Of a DNA stretch of 64,000 nt, positions 1-8,699 are shown piece after piece. This stretch comes from Pseudomonas sp. N40(2020). Lineage in GTDB: Bacteria; Pseudomonadota; Gammaproteobacteria; Pseudomonadales; Pseudomonadaceae. The notes under the pieces were generated by a model that saw only the letters and a program-made list of their open reading frames with translations, had not been told where the DNA came from and made no database searches. How positions within the stretch are numbered: position 1 is the first letter of the stretch; each line of letters opens with the position of its first letter. Position numbers and translations under genes: made by a program. The DNA is taken from assembly GCF_014472415.1 (NCBI RefSeq), contig NZ_JACSZV010000016.1:1-64000 (forward strand), read 5' to 3'.

Positions 1-28
1 AAGATCGCAGCCTTCGGCAGCTCCTACA
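1..28. repeat. REP half-element at window edge
   Basis: The window opens inside a palindromic unit of the form GATCGCAGCC...GGCAGCTCCTACA. It matches the right half of the paired elements at 27935-28032 and 31921-32030. It lies just downstream of the pspA stop codon. Confidence 0.7.
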
Positions 29-40
29 TGGGGAACGATT

Positions 41-739
41 TTACTGCGCGGATTTTTGCTTCAGACGCTCAAGAATCGCATTGGCGCTGCCTTCGTTCGG
101 CGTGATCCCGGCGTCGCGCAGTTTGCGGTCCAGGTCGTTGCCGGTCGAAGCATCAGCCAGTTCGTCCGCGGCGCTCAGCTCGGCAGCTCGTTGCTGCTGT
201 TTGGCTTGCAGACGGTTCAGGGTGCCGACGGCGGTTTCCAGTTTGCCGTTGGCGCCGCCGCTGGCAATGGACGCGCTGACCTGGGCTTTCTGCACGCTGT
301 CACGGGCCTTGGCCATGTCCACTTGCTGGCGCAGGCTCTTGATCCGGGCTTCGGCCTTGTTGATGTCTTTGCGCATGTTGTCGGCGTAGGTGCCGAATTC
401 GTCGCTCAGCTTTTTCTCGGCGGTCAGGTCGTTGGTCAGTGTCGAAATCGCTTCGGCCACTTCCATCGCCAAGTCTTCACGGCCGGCATTCAGGGCCGAA
501 ACAGCTTTGGCTTCCAGGTCTTTGATCTTGGCGTCGTACTCGCTCACGCGGTCGGCGGCCAGTTTGTGCTTGGCCATGATGGTGACCAGTTCACGACGGG
601 CGTTCGACAGGGCGGTGTCGGCGTCGCGGATTTCCTGGTCGAGGATGCGCAGGGCCTGTTGGTCGACGATGCTTTCGCCGACTTCATTGGCGCCGCCGCG
701 CAGTGCGGTGAACAACTTGCTCCAGATGGACTGAGTCAT
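41..739 (-). CDS. pspA: PspA/IM30 family protein
   Basis: 232 residues, close to the family's usual 220-235. The protein is almost entirely predicted coiled coil, rich in Ala, Glu, Lys and Arg, with an amphipathic N-terminus (MTQSIWSKLFTALRGG) like the membrane-binding helix of PspA and Vipp1. The family binds stressed inner membranes and oligomerises to limit proton leakage. It lies 17 bases downstream of the DUF2170 gene on the same strand, an arrangement like E. coli yjfI-yjfJ, so the two probably form an operon. No pspF or pspBC is nearby, so the classical Psp regulon is not implied. Family call firm; exact paralogue (PspA or YjfJ) uncertain. Confidence 0.88.
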   Translation of the reverse strand: MTQSIWSKLFTALRGGANEVGESIVDQQALRILDQEIRDADTALSNARRELVTIMAKHKLAADRVSEYDAKIKDLEAKAVSALNAGREDLAMEVAEAISTLTNDLTAEKKLSDEFGTYADNMRKDINKAEARIKSLRQQVDMAKARDSVQKAQVSASIASGGANGKLETAVGTLNRLQAKQQQRAAELSAADELADASTGNDLDRKLRDAGITPNEGSANAILERLKQKSAQ

Positions 740-756
740 TGGATATTCCCTGTTGA

Positions 757-1425
757 TTACTTGAAGAAGTGTTCGAAGGCTTCGCTCGCGCGCTGCACGT
801 TGTCGACCAGGGTTTTCACCTCGGTGACGACGTTGGTCAGGCTCGAGTCGGCGCTGAGGGCGCCAAACATGTTGTAAACGGTCTGCCCGTTCGGCATCGA
901 CTCGATACCGATCGACGACAGCGGGAACATTTCACGGCTGCGCAGCACGGCATCGTTGAAGGCGTGCACGTCGGTGATCGAATCGATGTCCACCAGCACG
1001 GTGTCGACGATGATCTGCTGACCGGCCAGGGCGATGTGAATCGGCAGACCGCCGAATTCGTTCATTTCCAGCTTGATGCTGGGTTCGGAGCTCTGGATCA
1101 GAGACAGTGTGATCTCCTGCGAAGCCACCTCGTCCAGTGCCTTGAGGGCGTTGAAGAGGCTATCGATGTTCCAGTTGTTGCCTGCGCTCATGTAATTCTC
1201 CGACATGAATGAGCCAGCCAGAATCGGTTGGCGTAGCTGTTGCTCCATTTGCTTGAGCAAGCTTCGGTTTTCCGGAAGCACCCAAGTTTCGTGTTTCACA
1301 TAACCGGCAGCGGCCAGGCCCGCGCGCATCTGCTTCATATAAAAGCTCGACGGTTTTTTCGCGGACGGTTTCGAGCGCTCTCCCTTTGGACTTGCTGACG
1401 CTGAAGCAGGGGAGTGGCTTTTCAT
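757..1425 (-). CDS. DUF2170 (YjfI-like) protein
   Basis: 222 residues. The first 25 are a Ser/Lys/Pro-rich, probably disordered tail. Residues 25-60 resemble a short helix-rich segment (FYMKQMRAGLAAAGYVKHE), followed by the DUF2170 body, an alpha/beta domain with no catalytic motif I can see. DUF2170 genes usually sit beside PspA-like genes, as here. No signal peptide or membrane segment. I infer a cytoplasmic partner or regulator of the PspA-like protein. Its upstream region carries the long inverted repeat at 1447-1508. Confidence 0.8.
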   Translation of the reverse strand: MKSHSPASASASPKGERSKPSAKKPSSFYMKQMRAGLAAAGYVKHETWVLPENRSLLKQMEQQLRQPILAGSFMSENYMSAGNNWNIDSLFNALKALDEVASQEITLSLIQSSEPSIKLEMNEFGGLPIHIALAGQQIIVDTVLVDIDSITDVHAFNDAVLRSREMFPLSSIGIESMPNGQTVYNMFGALSADSSLTNVVTEVKTLVDNVQRASEAFEHFFK

Positions 1426-1446
1426 GGCAGTGACTCCGTTATGAAC

Positions 1447-1508
1447 ATCTCACGCGTGGGCCACACTACAACCAATTCAAAGTGCCATCAATGGCTCACG
1501 CGTGAGAT
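1447..1508. promoter_or_regulatory. 17-bp inverted repeat upstream of the DUF2170-pspA operon
   Basis: Arms at 1447-1463 and 1492-1508 are reverse complements with one mismatch (ATCTCACGCGTGGGCCA against ATCTCACGCGTGAGCCA), separated by 28 bases. Each arm contains the perfect palindrome CACGCGTG. The element lies 22-83 bases upstream of the DUF2170 start codon, where operators or a leader structure would lie. Confidence 0.55.
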
Positions 1509-1521
1509 TTTTTCGGCGCAT

Positions 1522-1559
1522 GCAAAAACGCCCGCAACGGGGCGGGCGCAGGTTTTTGC
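1522..1559 (-). terminator. Rho-independent terminator after the isochorismatase gene
   Basis: Stem GCCCGC...GCGGGC flanked by CAAAAAC and GTTTTTG arms, giving U-rich tracts on both strands. It starts 19 bases past the isochorismatase-family stop codon. Confidence 0.75.
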
Positions 1560-1577
1560 AAAGTGTTTCGCGGTGGC

Positions 1578-2126
1578 TCAGCGTTGAAGGAACTCGTTGG
1601 TTGAGATCACGCTGGCGTAGGCAAAACCCAGCGCCGACATGAAAGCTGCATGGACGTGCGCCGCCGGCACTGTGAGGCCGTTGAACTCCAGATCGCGGCT
1701 GGCGCAGGCATCATGAATCACCGTCACTGCATAACCCAGATCCGCGCCTGCACGGGTGATGCCGTCGACGCACATGTGGCTCATGCTGCCGACCACCACC
1801 AGTTCCTTGATGCCTTGTTCGTCGAGGATTGATTGCAACTCGGTTTCGCGGAACGAGTTGACGAAATGCTTGAGCACCACGGGTTCGTCGGCGCGGTTGA
1901 GCACTTTCGGATGCAGCTTGGCGCCGTCGGAACCTGGAGTGAAAAACGGTGCGTCGGGTGAGGTGAATTCGTGGCGGATATGCACCACCGAATCGCCGGC
2001 TTCGCGGAAGGCTGCGATCAGTCGTGCGGCGTTGTCGGCGGCGGCGTCGGCACCGGCCAGCGGCCACTTGCCTTGGGGGAAGTAGTCGTTCTGGATATCG
2101 ACTACGATGAGCGCTTGCTTGGCCAT
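1578..2126 (-). CDS. Isochorismatase-family cysteine hydrolase
   Basis: 182 residues from the ATG at 2126, chosen because GAGGA lies 7-8 bases upstream and MAKQALIVVDIQNDYF is the family's usual N-terminus. The catalytic triad of the cysteine hydrolase fold is visible: Asp10 (VVDIQND), Lys86 (VVLKHFVNSF) and Cys119 (SHMCVDGITR). The cis-peptide-type GSMSHMCV segment is also typical. Members hydrolyse amides such as nicotinamide or act on isochorismate; the sequence does not decide the substrate. It is divergent from a GlxA-type regulator 101 bases away, a common pairing that suggests this gene is the regulator's target. Confidence 0.88.
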   Translation of the reverse strand: MAKQALIVVDIQNDYFPQGKWPLAGADAAADNAARLIAAFREAGDSVVHIRHEFTSPDAPFFTPGSDGAKLHPKVLNRADEPVVLKHFVNSFRETELQSILDEQGIKELVVVGSMSHMCVDGITRAGADLGYAVTVIHDACASRDLEFNGLTVPAAHVHAAFMSALGFAYASVISTNEFLQR

Positions 2127-2227
2127 GGGTGTGTCCTCGATGGATTGGCTGGAAGTGGCTTCAGTATTGGCGCTTACCAGCGATTCGAGGATTGGCCGCA
2201 CCGACAATAGACAGGGGAAAACTGACA

Positions 2228-3208
2228 ATGGGCGCAGAAAGGGCTGCCATCGCCGAACTGGGCGTGCTGATTTATCCCGGTGCGCAAATGGCGGCGGTGC
2301 ATGGCCTGACCGACCTGTTCGCGGTAGCCAACCGGATTGCTGCGGAGCATCAGGCTGCGCAGTTGCCGTTGCTGCGGGTCAGTCATTGGCACGTCGACGG
2401 CGATCAGGCACCGGCGCGGGTTTTCGAGAGTTGTCCGGGTGTCGACAGTGGTTTGCTGGCGGTGCTGATTCCGCCGTCCATCGCCGGGTTTTCCTCAGCG
2501 CAAATACCAGCCAGCCTGGCGCAATGGCTGCGCGAGCAGCATGCAGGCGGCGCGACGTTGGGCGGTGTCTGTGTCGGTTCGTGGCTGCTGGCCGAAAGCG
2601 GTCTGCTCGACGGCCGCAGCGCCACCACGCACTGGACGTCGGCCAAGGACTTCGCTGAACGTTATCCGAAGATCAAGCTCAAGGCCGACACACCGATTGT
2701 CGATGACGGCGACCTGATCACCACCGCCGGACTGATGGCCTGGTCTGAGTTGGGGTTGCGCCTGGTCGATCGTCTGCTCGGGCCGAGCATCGCCACCGGC
2801 ACTGCGCGGTTTCTGGTGGTTGAACACAGCGACAGCGCCAGTGCCTGCGGGAGTAATTTTGCACCGATCCTCAGTCACGGCGATGCAGCCATTCTCAAGG
2901 TTCAACATTGGTTGCAAGGCACCGGCGCTACGGACGTTTCATTGGCTGCGATGGCTGAGCGCGCGGGGCTGGAGGAGCGCACGTTCCTGCGCCGATTCCG
3001 CGCGGCGACCGGGTTGAAACCGACCGAATATTGTCAGCATCTGCGAGTGGGTAAGGCGCGGGAAATGCTCGAGTTCACCAATGGCACAATTGATCACATT
3101 GCGTGGACGGTGGGCTATCAGGACCCGGGGGCGTTCCGGGCGATCTTCAAGAAAATCACCGGCCTGGCGCCGAGTGATTATCGGGGGCGGTTTGGTTTAA
3201 CCCGGTAG
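2228..3208 (+). CDS. GlxA-type AraC-family transcriptional regulator
   Basis: 326 residues from the ATG at 2228, preceded by AGGGGA. Residues 8-180 form a DJ-1/PfpI-like amidase domain with the nucleophile-elbow cysteine Cys115 (GGVCVGSWLLAESGLL). Residues 225-320 form an AraC double helix-turn-helix (MAERAGLEERTFLRRF and IDHIAWTVGYQDPGAF). GlxA-type proteins sense small nitrogen compounds and activate catabolic genes. The divergent isochorismatase-fold hydrolase is the obvious candidate target; the ligand is unknown. Confidence 0.88.
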   Translation: MGAERAAIAELGVLIYPGAQMAAVHGLTDLFAVANRIAAEHQAAQLPLLRVSHWHVDGDQAPARVFESCPGVDSGLLAVLIPPSIAGFSSAQIPASLAQWLREQHAGGATLGGVCVGSWLLAESGLLDGRSATTHWTSAKDFAERYPKIKLKADTPIVDDGDLITTAGLMAWSELGLRLVDRLLGPSIATGTARFLVVEHSDSASACGSNFAPILSHGDAAILKVQHWLQGTGATDVSLAAMAERAGLEERTFLRRFRAATGLKPTEYCQHLRVGKAREMLEFTNGTIDHIAWTVGYQDPGAFRAIFKKITGLAPSDYRGRFGLTR

Positions 3209-3264
3209 TCCCGGCAATGCATAACCCTGTGGGAGCGGTGTGATGCCGGGGATCGTGCAAATTG

Positions 3265-3282
3265 CCGGGGTTTTGCCCCCGG
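3265..3282. other. GC-rich hairpin between the regulator and the DUF3182 gene
   Basis: CCGGGG-TTTTGC-CCCCGG can form a six-pair stem. No T tract follows, so terminator function is uncertain. Two copies of the near-repeat TCGTGCA(A/G)ATTG flank it. The rest of 3209-3421 shows no gene. Confidence 0.35.
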
Positions 3283-3421
3283 TCGTGCAGATTGAAACAG
3301 GCTTGATGCCAGCACGATTTCGGCAAACGACTGATTAACCGAACATTTTCCCGATCCTGCCGTTGGCCTGATCTCTGCACCTTTCCCTTATACATTCACC
3401 GCGCCGCTGGAAGGGGGACGC

Positions 3422-4531
3422 ATGACCCCGACACCCCGCAAGAAAACCGTCGTCGCTCACTCCGTGCGCAACGACGCGCCGCAGCACGAAGTGCAAACCA
3501 ACAAAGCCCTGGCCCGCTGGCTGGCGCAGATTCTCGGGTTCAAGTTCGGTGGCAGCTATAACCCCCAGAAACATCGCGACCGTGACCTCTATTTGTTACC
3601 GACGCAAACCATTGTCGGCGCCGCTCATGCTCACGAATTGGGCATTAAAGGCCCGGATGATTTGTGGGGTGGCTATGTCGAGCATGATTTCATCTGCACC
3701 AAAGCCATCAGCCACGGCTTGCGTAGCCATCAGGCTCACGCGCCACAGGGCTGGTCGCCGCTGTTTTCCGAGCGCGTGCGTAATGTGGTGCTCGACGGTT
3801 TGAGCGTGTTTGCCTTCGACGATGCGCGGCCCGCCGCCGAGCATTTGTTGTACAGCGGGCCGATCCGCTTGAAGCCGATTCACGCCTGCGCCGGTCGTGG
3901 TCAGGAAGTGATCAAGAGTCTCGACGCCTTCGACGAAATCCTTGCCCGCCCCGAAGCTGAAAAGCTGTTCCGCGAAGGCGTGGTGCTGGAGCAGGATTTA
4001 AGCGAAGTCATCACCCGCAGCGTCGGCCAGTCATTCATCGGCGACAAAGTACTGAGCTACTGCGGTGATCAATACTTGACCGAAGACGCTCTCGGCGAAG
4101 ACGTCTACGGCGGGTCGAATCTGTTGGTGGTGCAGGGCGGTTATGAAGCTCTGCTGGCGCTGGATCTGCCAGACGATGTGCGTTTGGCTATCGAGCAGGC
4201 GCAGGTTTTCGATAACGCTGCCAATGAAGCCTACCCACGCTTTTATGCCTCGCGCCGCAACTACGACATTGCCCAAGGGCTGGACAGCAACGGCAAAACC
4301 CGCAGCGGCGTACTCGAACAATCCTGGCGCATGGGCGGCGCCAGCAGCGCGGAAGTGGCGGCGCTGCAAAGCTTCGTCAACGATCCGACGATGCGCGCGA
4401 TTCGCGTGTCTTCGGTGGAAACCTATATCGATCAGCCGCTGCCGGCGGACGCCATCGAGGTGTATCGCGGCCCGGCCGAGAACAGCGAATTTCTCCTTAA
4501 ATACGTAACGGTCAAATCCTATGACGGCTAG
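3422..4531 (+). CDS. DUF3182 family protein
   Basis: 369 residues; no signal peptide. The pattern GPIRLKPIHACAGRGQEVI, then VVLEQDLSE with VGQSFIGDKVLSYCGDQYL, recalls an ATP-grasp fold (phosphate-loop lysine region, then an acidic strand), but this is only a resemblance. DUF3182 genes occur widely in pseudomonads without a settled role. The 3' end overlaps the following alpha/beta hydrolase by 11 bases, so the two are almost certainly co-expressed. They sit beside, and converge on, the ybhN-clsB-ybhP lipid genes. Confidence 0.75.
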   Translation: MTPTPRKKTVVAHSVRNDAPQHEVQTNKALARWLAQILGFKFGGSYNPQKHRDRDLYLLPTQTIVGAAHAHELGIKGPDDLWGGYVEHDFICTKAISHGLRSHQAHAPQGWSPLFSERVRNVVLDGLSVFAFDDARPAAEHLLYSGPIRLKPIHACAGRGQEVIKSLDAFDEILARPEAEKLFREGVVLEQDLSEVITRSVGQSFIGDKVLSYCGDQYLTEDALGEDVYGGSNLLVVQGGYEALLALDLPDDVRLAIEQAQVFDNAANEAYPRFYASRRNYDIAQGLDSNGKTRSGVLEQSWRMGGASSAEVAALQSFVNDPTMRAIRVSSVETYIDQPLPADAIEVYRGPAENSEFLLKYVTVKSYDG

Positions 4532-5279
4532 AAGCGAAAGCATTCAAATCGACATTGATGATGAACAGATGAGCGGGACATTTCTCAGTCCCAAATCGAA
4601 AGTGCCGGGGGTGTTGTTTGTTCACGGTTGGGGCGGTAGCCAGGAGCGGGATCTGGAGCGAGCCAAAGGCATCGCCGGTCTCGGCTGTGTGTGTCTGACC
4701 TTCGACTTGCGCGGCCACACGGGCGGCACCGGGATTCCGCTGACTCGGGTCAGCCGCGAAGATAATCTGCGTGATCTGCTGGCGGCTTACGATCGCTTGC
4801 TCTCACACCCGGCGCTCGACACGTCAGCGATTGCCGTGGTCGGCACCAGTTATGGCGGTTATCTGGCTTCCATCCTCACGTCTTTACGCCCGGTGCGCTG
4901 GCTGGCGTTGCGGGTGCCGGCGCTGTACCGCGACGAACAATGGCACACGCCCAAGCGTGAACTGGACAAGGCTGACCTGCGCGATTATCGCGGCACGCTG
5001 ATACGCGCCGACAGCAATCGGGCGCTGCATGCGTGTTCACAGTTCACTGGAGATGTGTTGCTGGTGGAATCGGAGACCGACGACTTCGTGCCCCACGCGA
5101 CGATCATGAGTTACCGCGCGGCGTGTCAGCAGACGCACTCGCTGACCCACCGGATCATCGACGGGGCGGACCATGCGTTGAGCGAGCCGGTTTCGCAGCA
5201 GGCGTATACGTCGATATTGGTCGACTGGATTACCGAGATGGTGGTGGGTGAGCGGTTGAGCATTATCCAGTCTTCATGA
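4521..5279 (+). CDS. Alpha/beta-fold hydrolase
   Basis: 252 residues. Oxyanion-hole region VLFVHGWGGS (31-40), nucleophile elbow GTSYGG with Ser110, a candidate acid in ESETDDFVP, and a candidate histidine in IDGADHALS near the C-terminus, giving a complete Ser-Asp-His triad of the dienelactone hydrolase / prolyl-oligopeptidase-like group. No signal peptide, so cytoplasmic. The start codon lies inside the DUF3182 gene (11-base overlap). Substrate not predictable; the partner suggests a joint pathway with DUF3182. Confidence 0.85.
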   Translation: MTARSESIQIDIDDEQMSGTFLSPKSKVPGVLFVHGWGGSQERDLERAKGIAGLGCVCLTFDLRGHTGGTGIPLTRVSREDNLRDLLAAYDRLLSHPALDTSAIAVVGTSYGGYLASILTSLRPVRWLALRVPALYRDEQWHTPKRELDKADLRDYRGTLIRADSNRALHACSQFTGDVLLVESETDDFVPHATIMSYRAACQQTHSLTHRIIDGADHALSEPVSQQAYTSILVDWITEMVVGERLSIIQSS

Positions 5280-5300
5280 TCTGTGTTGCTCTGTCGGATG

Positions 5301-5371
5301 CCATCGCGAGCAGGCTCACTCCTACAATTTGGAATGCGTTCCCCTGTAGGAGTGAGCCTGCTCGCGATAGC
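5301..5371. repeat. Inverted pair of REP elements (REPIN-like)
   Basis: Two copies of TGTAGGAGTGAGCCTGCTCG in opposite orientation (about 5301-5326 and 5344-5371) lie between the convergent hydrolase and ybhN genes, a typical REPIN position. Confidence 0.85.
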
Positions 5372-5392
5372 CTTTTCAGCTTCACAGCAAAA

Positions 5393-6379
5393 TCAGGAAG
5401 GCTTCTTCTCTATCCGCAATGACTTGGCCTTCGCTTCCACCAGCAGATACATCACCACGGTAATCAACAGCGGCAACAGAAAATAAATCGCCCGATACGC
5501 CAGCAGTCCAGCCACCAGACTGCCCCGCGACGCCTCATGTTGCAGCAGCGCGACGAACACCGCTTCGAGCACGCCAAGCCCCGCCGGAATATGCGTGATC
5601 ACCCCGGCAATCGCGCTGATCAGCAACACTCCGAGCACCAGCGGATAGTCGAGTTTGCTCGGCAGTAACGTGAAAATCACGGCCGCCATCAGCGACCAGT
5701 TCAACGCGCCAAGCAACAGTTGCAACACCGCCATGCGCAGCGACGGCAAATTGATCTCCACACCGCGAATCGACCACTCGCGCCGTTTCGAGAATTGGCA
5801 CGCGGCGAGATACCCGGCGCTGATCAACAGCAACAACACACCGATGCCTTGTAACGCCGTGGTGCTGACTTTCCAGCCCGGTGGCATGCTCACCAGGCCA
5901 CTGCTGAATACCACGCCGGCGATGGTCATGTAGCCAAACCAGTTGGTCGCCAGGCTCAGGCCGAGAATTTTGGCGATGTTGCTTTTGCTCACGCCCAGTC
6001 GCGAGTACAGCCGATAACGCATGGCGATTCCGCCGACCCACGCGCTGAGGTTGAGGTTGAACGCATAGCTGATAATCCCTACCGGCAGGATCTGTTTCCA
6101 GGTCAGGTCCTGGCGGATGTAGGTGCGCCCGATCAGGTCGAAACTGGCGTAGGTCAGAAAACTCAGCAAGGTCACGCTGGCGGCAATGATCAGCGTGCGC
6201 ACCTTGAAGTCGGCGAGGGTTTGCAGCACTTCCGCCCATTCGATACGACGGGCGAACATCGTCAGCAGCACGATCAGTGCGAGGAAAAACAGCGCCGTCA
6301 GCGGACGTTTCCATTTGCTCCAGCGTGAGTGCGTCGCTGGCGCGGCATGATGGGTTGCTGGGGCTTCGGAATGGCTCAT
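5393..6379 (-). CDS. ybhN: YbhN-type membrane protein (lysylphosphatidylglycerol synthase TM domain)
   Basis: 328 residues with about eight hydrophobic segments starting near residue 28, and the family signature around SAWVGGIAMRYRLYSRLGVS (residues 117-136). It resembles the flippase-like membrane half of MprF without the synthetase domain. A cytoplasmic Lys/Arg-rich tail ends the protein. Its start overlaps the clsB stop by four bases (ATGA), in the same order as E. coli ybhP-clsB-ybhN. A role in phospholipid movement or glycolipid metabolism is inferred from the family and from clsB. Confidence 0.85.
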   Translation of the reverse strand: MSHSEAPATHHAAPATHSRWSKWKRPLTALFFLALIVLLTMFARRIEWAEVLQTLADFKVRTLIIAASVTLLSFLTYASFDLIGRTYIRQDLTWKQILPVGIISYAFNLNLSAWVGGIAMRYRLYSRLGVSKSNIAKILGLSLATNWFGYMTIAGVVFSSGLVSMPPGWKVSTTALQGIGVLLLLISAGYLAACQFSKRREWSIRGVEINLPSLRMAVLQLLLGALNWSLMAAVIFTLLPSKLDYPLVLGVLLISAIAGVITHIPAGLGVLEAVFVALLQHEASRGSLVAGLLAYRAIYFLLPLLITVVMYLLVEAKAKSLRIEKKPS

Positions 6380-7650
6380 GAGTGATCACCTCGAAATGGC
6401 TTGAGCCGTGGTTTGTGCGCAGGCAGCCAACCGGCCATCGCCGGAAAATGCCGCAGAAAGTGAAACACCAGAAAACCCACCGTCATATGCCAGATACGTC
6501 CGCGCGGCGACTTGCCGGCGTCCATGGCTTTGCAGTGGTTTTGGCTGAGGTCTTCGAGGCGTCGGAACAGTTCCTGATTGAACGCGCGGTCGCGGATCAG
6601 CACGTTGGCTTCCAGGTTCAGCGACAGGCTCAGCGGGTCGAGATTGCTCGAGCCGACGGTGCTCCACTCGTCGTCTACCAGCGCCACTTTGCCGTGCAGT
6701 GGGCGCTGGCAGTATTCGTGGATCTGCACGCCGGCCTTGAGCAAATAGTCATAGGTCATGCGCGCGGCGAGTTTGGCCACCAGCATGTCCGGCTGGCCTT
6801 GCAGGATCAGCCGCACATCAACACCGCGCCGGGCGGCGTTGCGGATCTCGCGCAACAGGCGATAGCCGGGAAAAAAATAAGCGTTGGCAATCACGACCCG
6901 CCGTTTGGCGCGGCGCAGCACCTGCAAGTACACGTCTTCGATATCGGTGTTGTGCTGATCGTTGTCGCGAAACACCAGGCGCACCTGGCCGTCGTGATCG
7001 GTGACAGCCATTTCGGCGCGACGCTGGCGCCGGCGTTGCCACCAGAACCGTGCCCGACCGGGGCGACCACTTTGCAGCAGGGCGAAATGGTGGATATCGG
7101 CCACCGCCGGGCCTTGAACTTCCACCGAGTAGTCCTGTTTGGCTTCCGGTCCGAAATCCAACAAATGGTCGCCGGAAAAATTGATCCCGCCAATGAACGC
7201 GATCATGCCGTCGACCACCACGATCTTGCGATGCAAGCGGCGGAACCAGTTGGTGCGAATGCCCAAATGTTTGGGGGCGGGATCAAACATCTGCAGATGT
7301 ACGCCGGCTTCGCTCAGGGCGGCGAGATAACCGGTGGTCAGCTCGCCACAACCGAAGCCATCGAGGCTGACGGTGGTGCGCACGCCGCGACGGGCGGCGT
7401 CGATCAGGATCTCCTGCAACTCCTGGCCGACCTTGTCTTCGAAAACGATAAAGGTCTCCAGCAGAATCTCGCTTTTCGCCGCCCGCATTGCAGCGAACAC
7501 TCGCGGGAAATACTCCTCGCCGTTTTCCAGCAACTCGACCCGGTTGTTGCCCAGCCAGCCATATTCGACAGCAACGTGGCCGGGCTCGCGTATCGGCGGG
7601 TTGACGGTCATCGGTTCTACGGCGGACTTCTCCAGCGGTGCGCTGCTCAT
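6376..7650 (-). CDS. clsB: Cardiolipin synthase B
   Basis: 424 residues. Two phospholipase-D HKD motifs: His140-Lys142-Asp147 (HRKIVVVDG) and a second at about 320 (HGKVALVDD). Both are intact, so the enzyme should be active in making cardiolipin or phosphatidylglycerol by phosphatidyl transfer. No N-terminal membrane helices, as in ClsB rather than ClsA; a hydrophobic stretch near the C-terminus may associate with the membrane. Four-base overlaps with ybhP upstream and ybhN downstream show translational coupling. Confidence 0.92.
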   Translation of the reverse strand: MSSAPLEKSAVEPMTVNPPIREPGHVAVEYGWLGNNRVELLENGEEYFPRVFAAMRAAKSEILLETFIVFEDKVGQELQEILIDAARRGVRTTVSLDGFGCGELTTGYLAALSEAGVHLQMFDPAPKHLGIRTNWFRRLHRKIVVVDGMIAFIGGINFSGDHLLDFGPEAKQDYSVEVQGPAVADIHHFALLQSGRPGRARFWWQRRRQRRAEMAVTDHDGQVRLVFRDNDQHNTDIEDVYLQVLRRAKRRVVIANAYFFPGYRLLREIRNAARRGVDVRLILQGQPDMLVAKLAARMTYDYLLKAGVQIHEYCQRPLHGKVALVDDEWSTVGSSNLDPLSLSLNLEANVLIRDRAFNQELFRRLEDLSQNHCKAMDAGKSPRGRIWHMTVGFLVFHFLRHFPAMAGWLPAHKPRLKPFRGDHS

Positions 7651-8444
7651 AGTTCGATCTCCACCGATAACGGTGCGTGGTCGGAAAGGTGGGACCAGGG
7701 CCGGTTGGCCAGGACTTTCGGCTGGCTGGCCTTGAGGTTGCGCACGTAGATTCGGTCCAGTCGCAGGGTCGGCAGACGCGCCGGAAAACTGCGCGCCGGC
7801 TTGCCGTGATGTTCGGCGAATACTTCACGCAGACCGCAAGGCTTGAGCAGTGCGTCGGCACGCTGGCGCCAGTCGTTGAAGTCTCCGGCGACGATCACCG
7901 GTGCGTCATCGGGCAGCTCGGCGAGGCGTTGGCCGAGCAGTTTCAACTGAGCGTTGCGGTGACTTTCGCGCAGGCCTAGATGCACACAAATCGCATGCAC
8001 CTCGACGCCGTCGCCGGGCAGGCGCAGCACGCAGTGGAGCAGGCCACGGTTTTCATGGCCGCTGATCGAAACGTCGAGGTTGTCGTGGCGAATGATCTGG
8101 AATTTCGACAGCAGGGCATTGCCGTGATCGCCGTCCGGGTAAACGGCGTTGCGCCCATAGGCGAACTGCGGCCAGAGGCTGTCGGCAAGAAACTCGTACT
8201 GCGGCATCGTCGGCCAATTGGTGTAGCGCTTGGGATGGTGTTCGTGGGTGCCGTGGACTTCCTGAAGGAACACCACGTCAGCAGCCACGCTACGCACCGC
8301 TTCACGCAGCTCCGGCAGAATGAAGCGCCGGTTGAGCGCGGTGAAGCCCTTGTGGGTGTTGACCGTCAGCACAGTGAAAGTACGCACAGATGGCGCTACG
8401 GCGGAGCCTTCGTCGGTGAAGCCGACCGGTTCTGAAATGCTCAT
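7647..8444 (-). CDS. ybhP: YbhP-like endonuclease/exonuclease/phosphatase-family protein
   Basis: 265 residues. Signatures of the EEP superfamily are present: TVNTHKGF near residue 30, FLQEVHGTH (the metal-binding Glu), [11 protein letters not shown] (Asn-Asp pair) and [11 protein letters not shown] (Asp-His) at the end. The physiological substrate of YbhP is not settled; nucleic acid or phospholipid head groups are both possible. Its ATG at 8444 overlaps the stop of a 31-codon ORF, and its stop overlaps clsB. Confidence 0.87.
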   Translation of the reverse strand: MSISEPVGFTDEGSAVAPSVRTFTVLTVNTHKGFTALNRRFILPELREAVRSVAADVVFLQEVHGTHEHHPKRYTNWPTMPQYEFLADSLWPQFAYGRNAVYPDGDHGNALLSKFQIIRHDNLDVSISGHENRGLLHCVLRLPGDGVEVHAICVHLGLRESHRNAQLKLLGQRLAELPDDAPVIVAGDFNDWRQRADALLKPCGLREVFAEHHGKPARSFPARLPTLRLDRIYVRNLKASQPKVLANRPWSHLSDHAPLSVEIEL

Positions 8445-8536
8445 GCCTGCGCTCTTTCGCCAGCGGATTCGCCGTGCGGATTGTCGTGTTCATGGGCGTA
8501 GCGCCAGTCGAAAGTACCGATATGAATCGTTGCCAT
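8441..8536 (-). CDS. Predicted 31-residue small protein coupled to ybhP
   Basis: ATG at 8536 is preceded by a strong ribosome-binding site (GGGAGG, about 5 bases upstream) and runs 31 codons. It ends in a TGA that overlaps the ybhP ATG as ATGA, the same coupling used by the next two genes of the operon. It begins [17 protein letters not shown] and is hydrophilic, with no membrane segment. The ribosome-binding site and exact coupling argue for a real leader peptide or small protein; conservation has not been tested. Function unknown. Confidence 0.55.
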   Translation of the reverse strand: MATIHIGTFDWRYAHEHDNPHGESAGERAQA

Positions 8537-8654
8537 GCCGCCCTCCCGTCGAAAGTCCCCGTACAGCCTCTGTCTGTTGATGACTGTGGGCGGTTCGGGA
8601 AAGTTTCGATGGTGTTACGGACGGTACATATTCAAGAAACCACCACAAAACCCA

Positions 8655-8690
8655 CAGTGGGAGCGAGCAGGCTCGCCCCCACAGGGGATT
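8655..8690. repeat. Single REP palindrome
   Basis: CAGTGGGAGCGAGCAGGCTC followed by GCCCCCACAGGGG, a solitary GTGGGAGCGAGC-type element between the MFS gene end and the ybhP operon start. Confidence 0.75.
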
Positions 8691-8699
8691 GGTGTTGAA

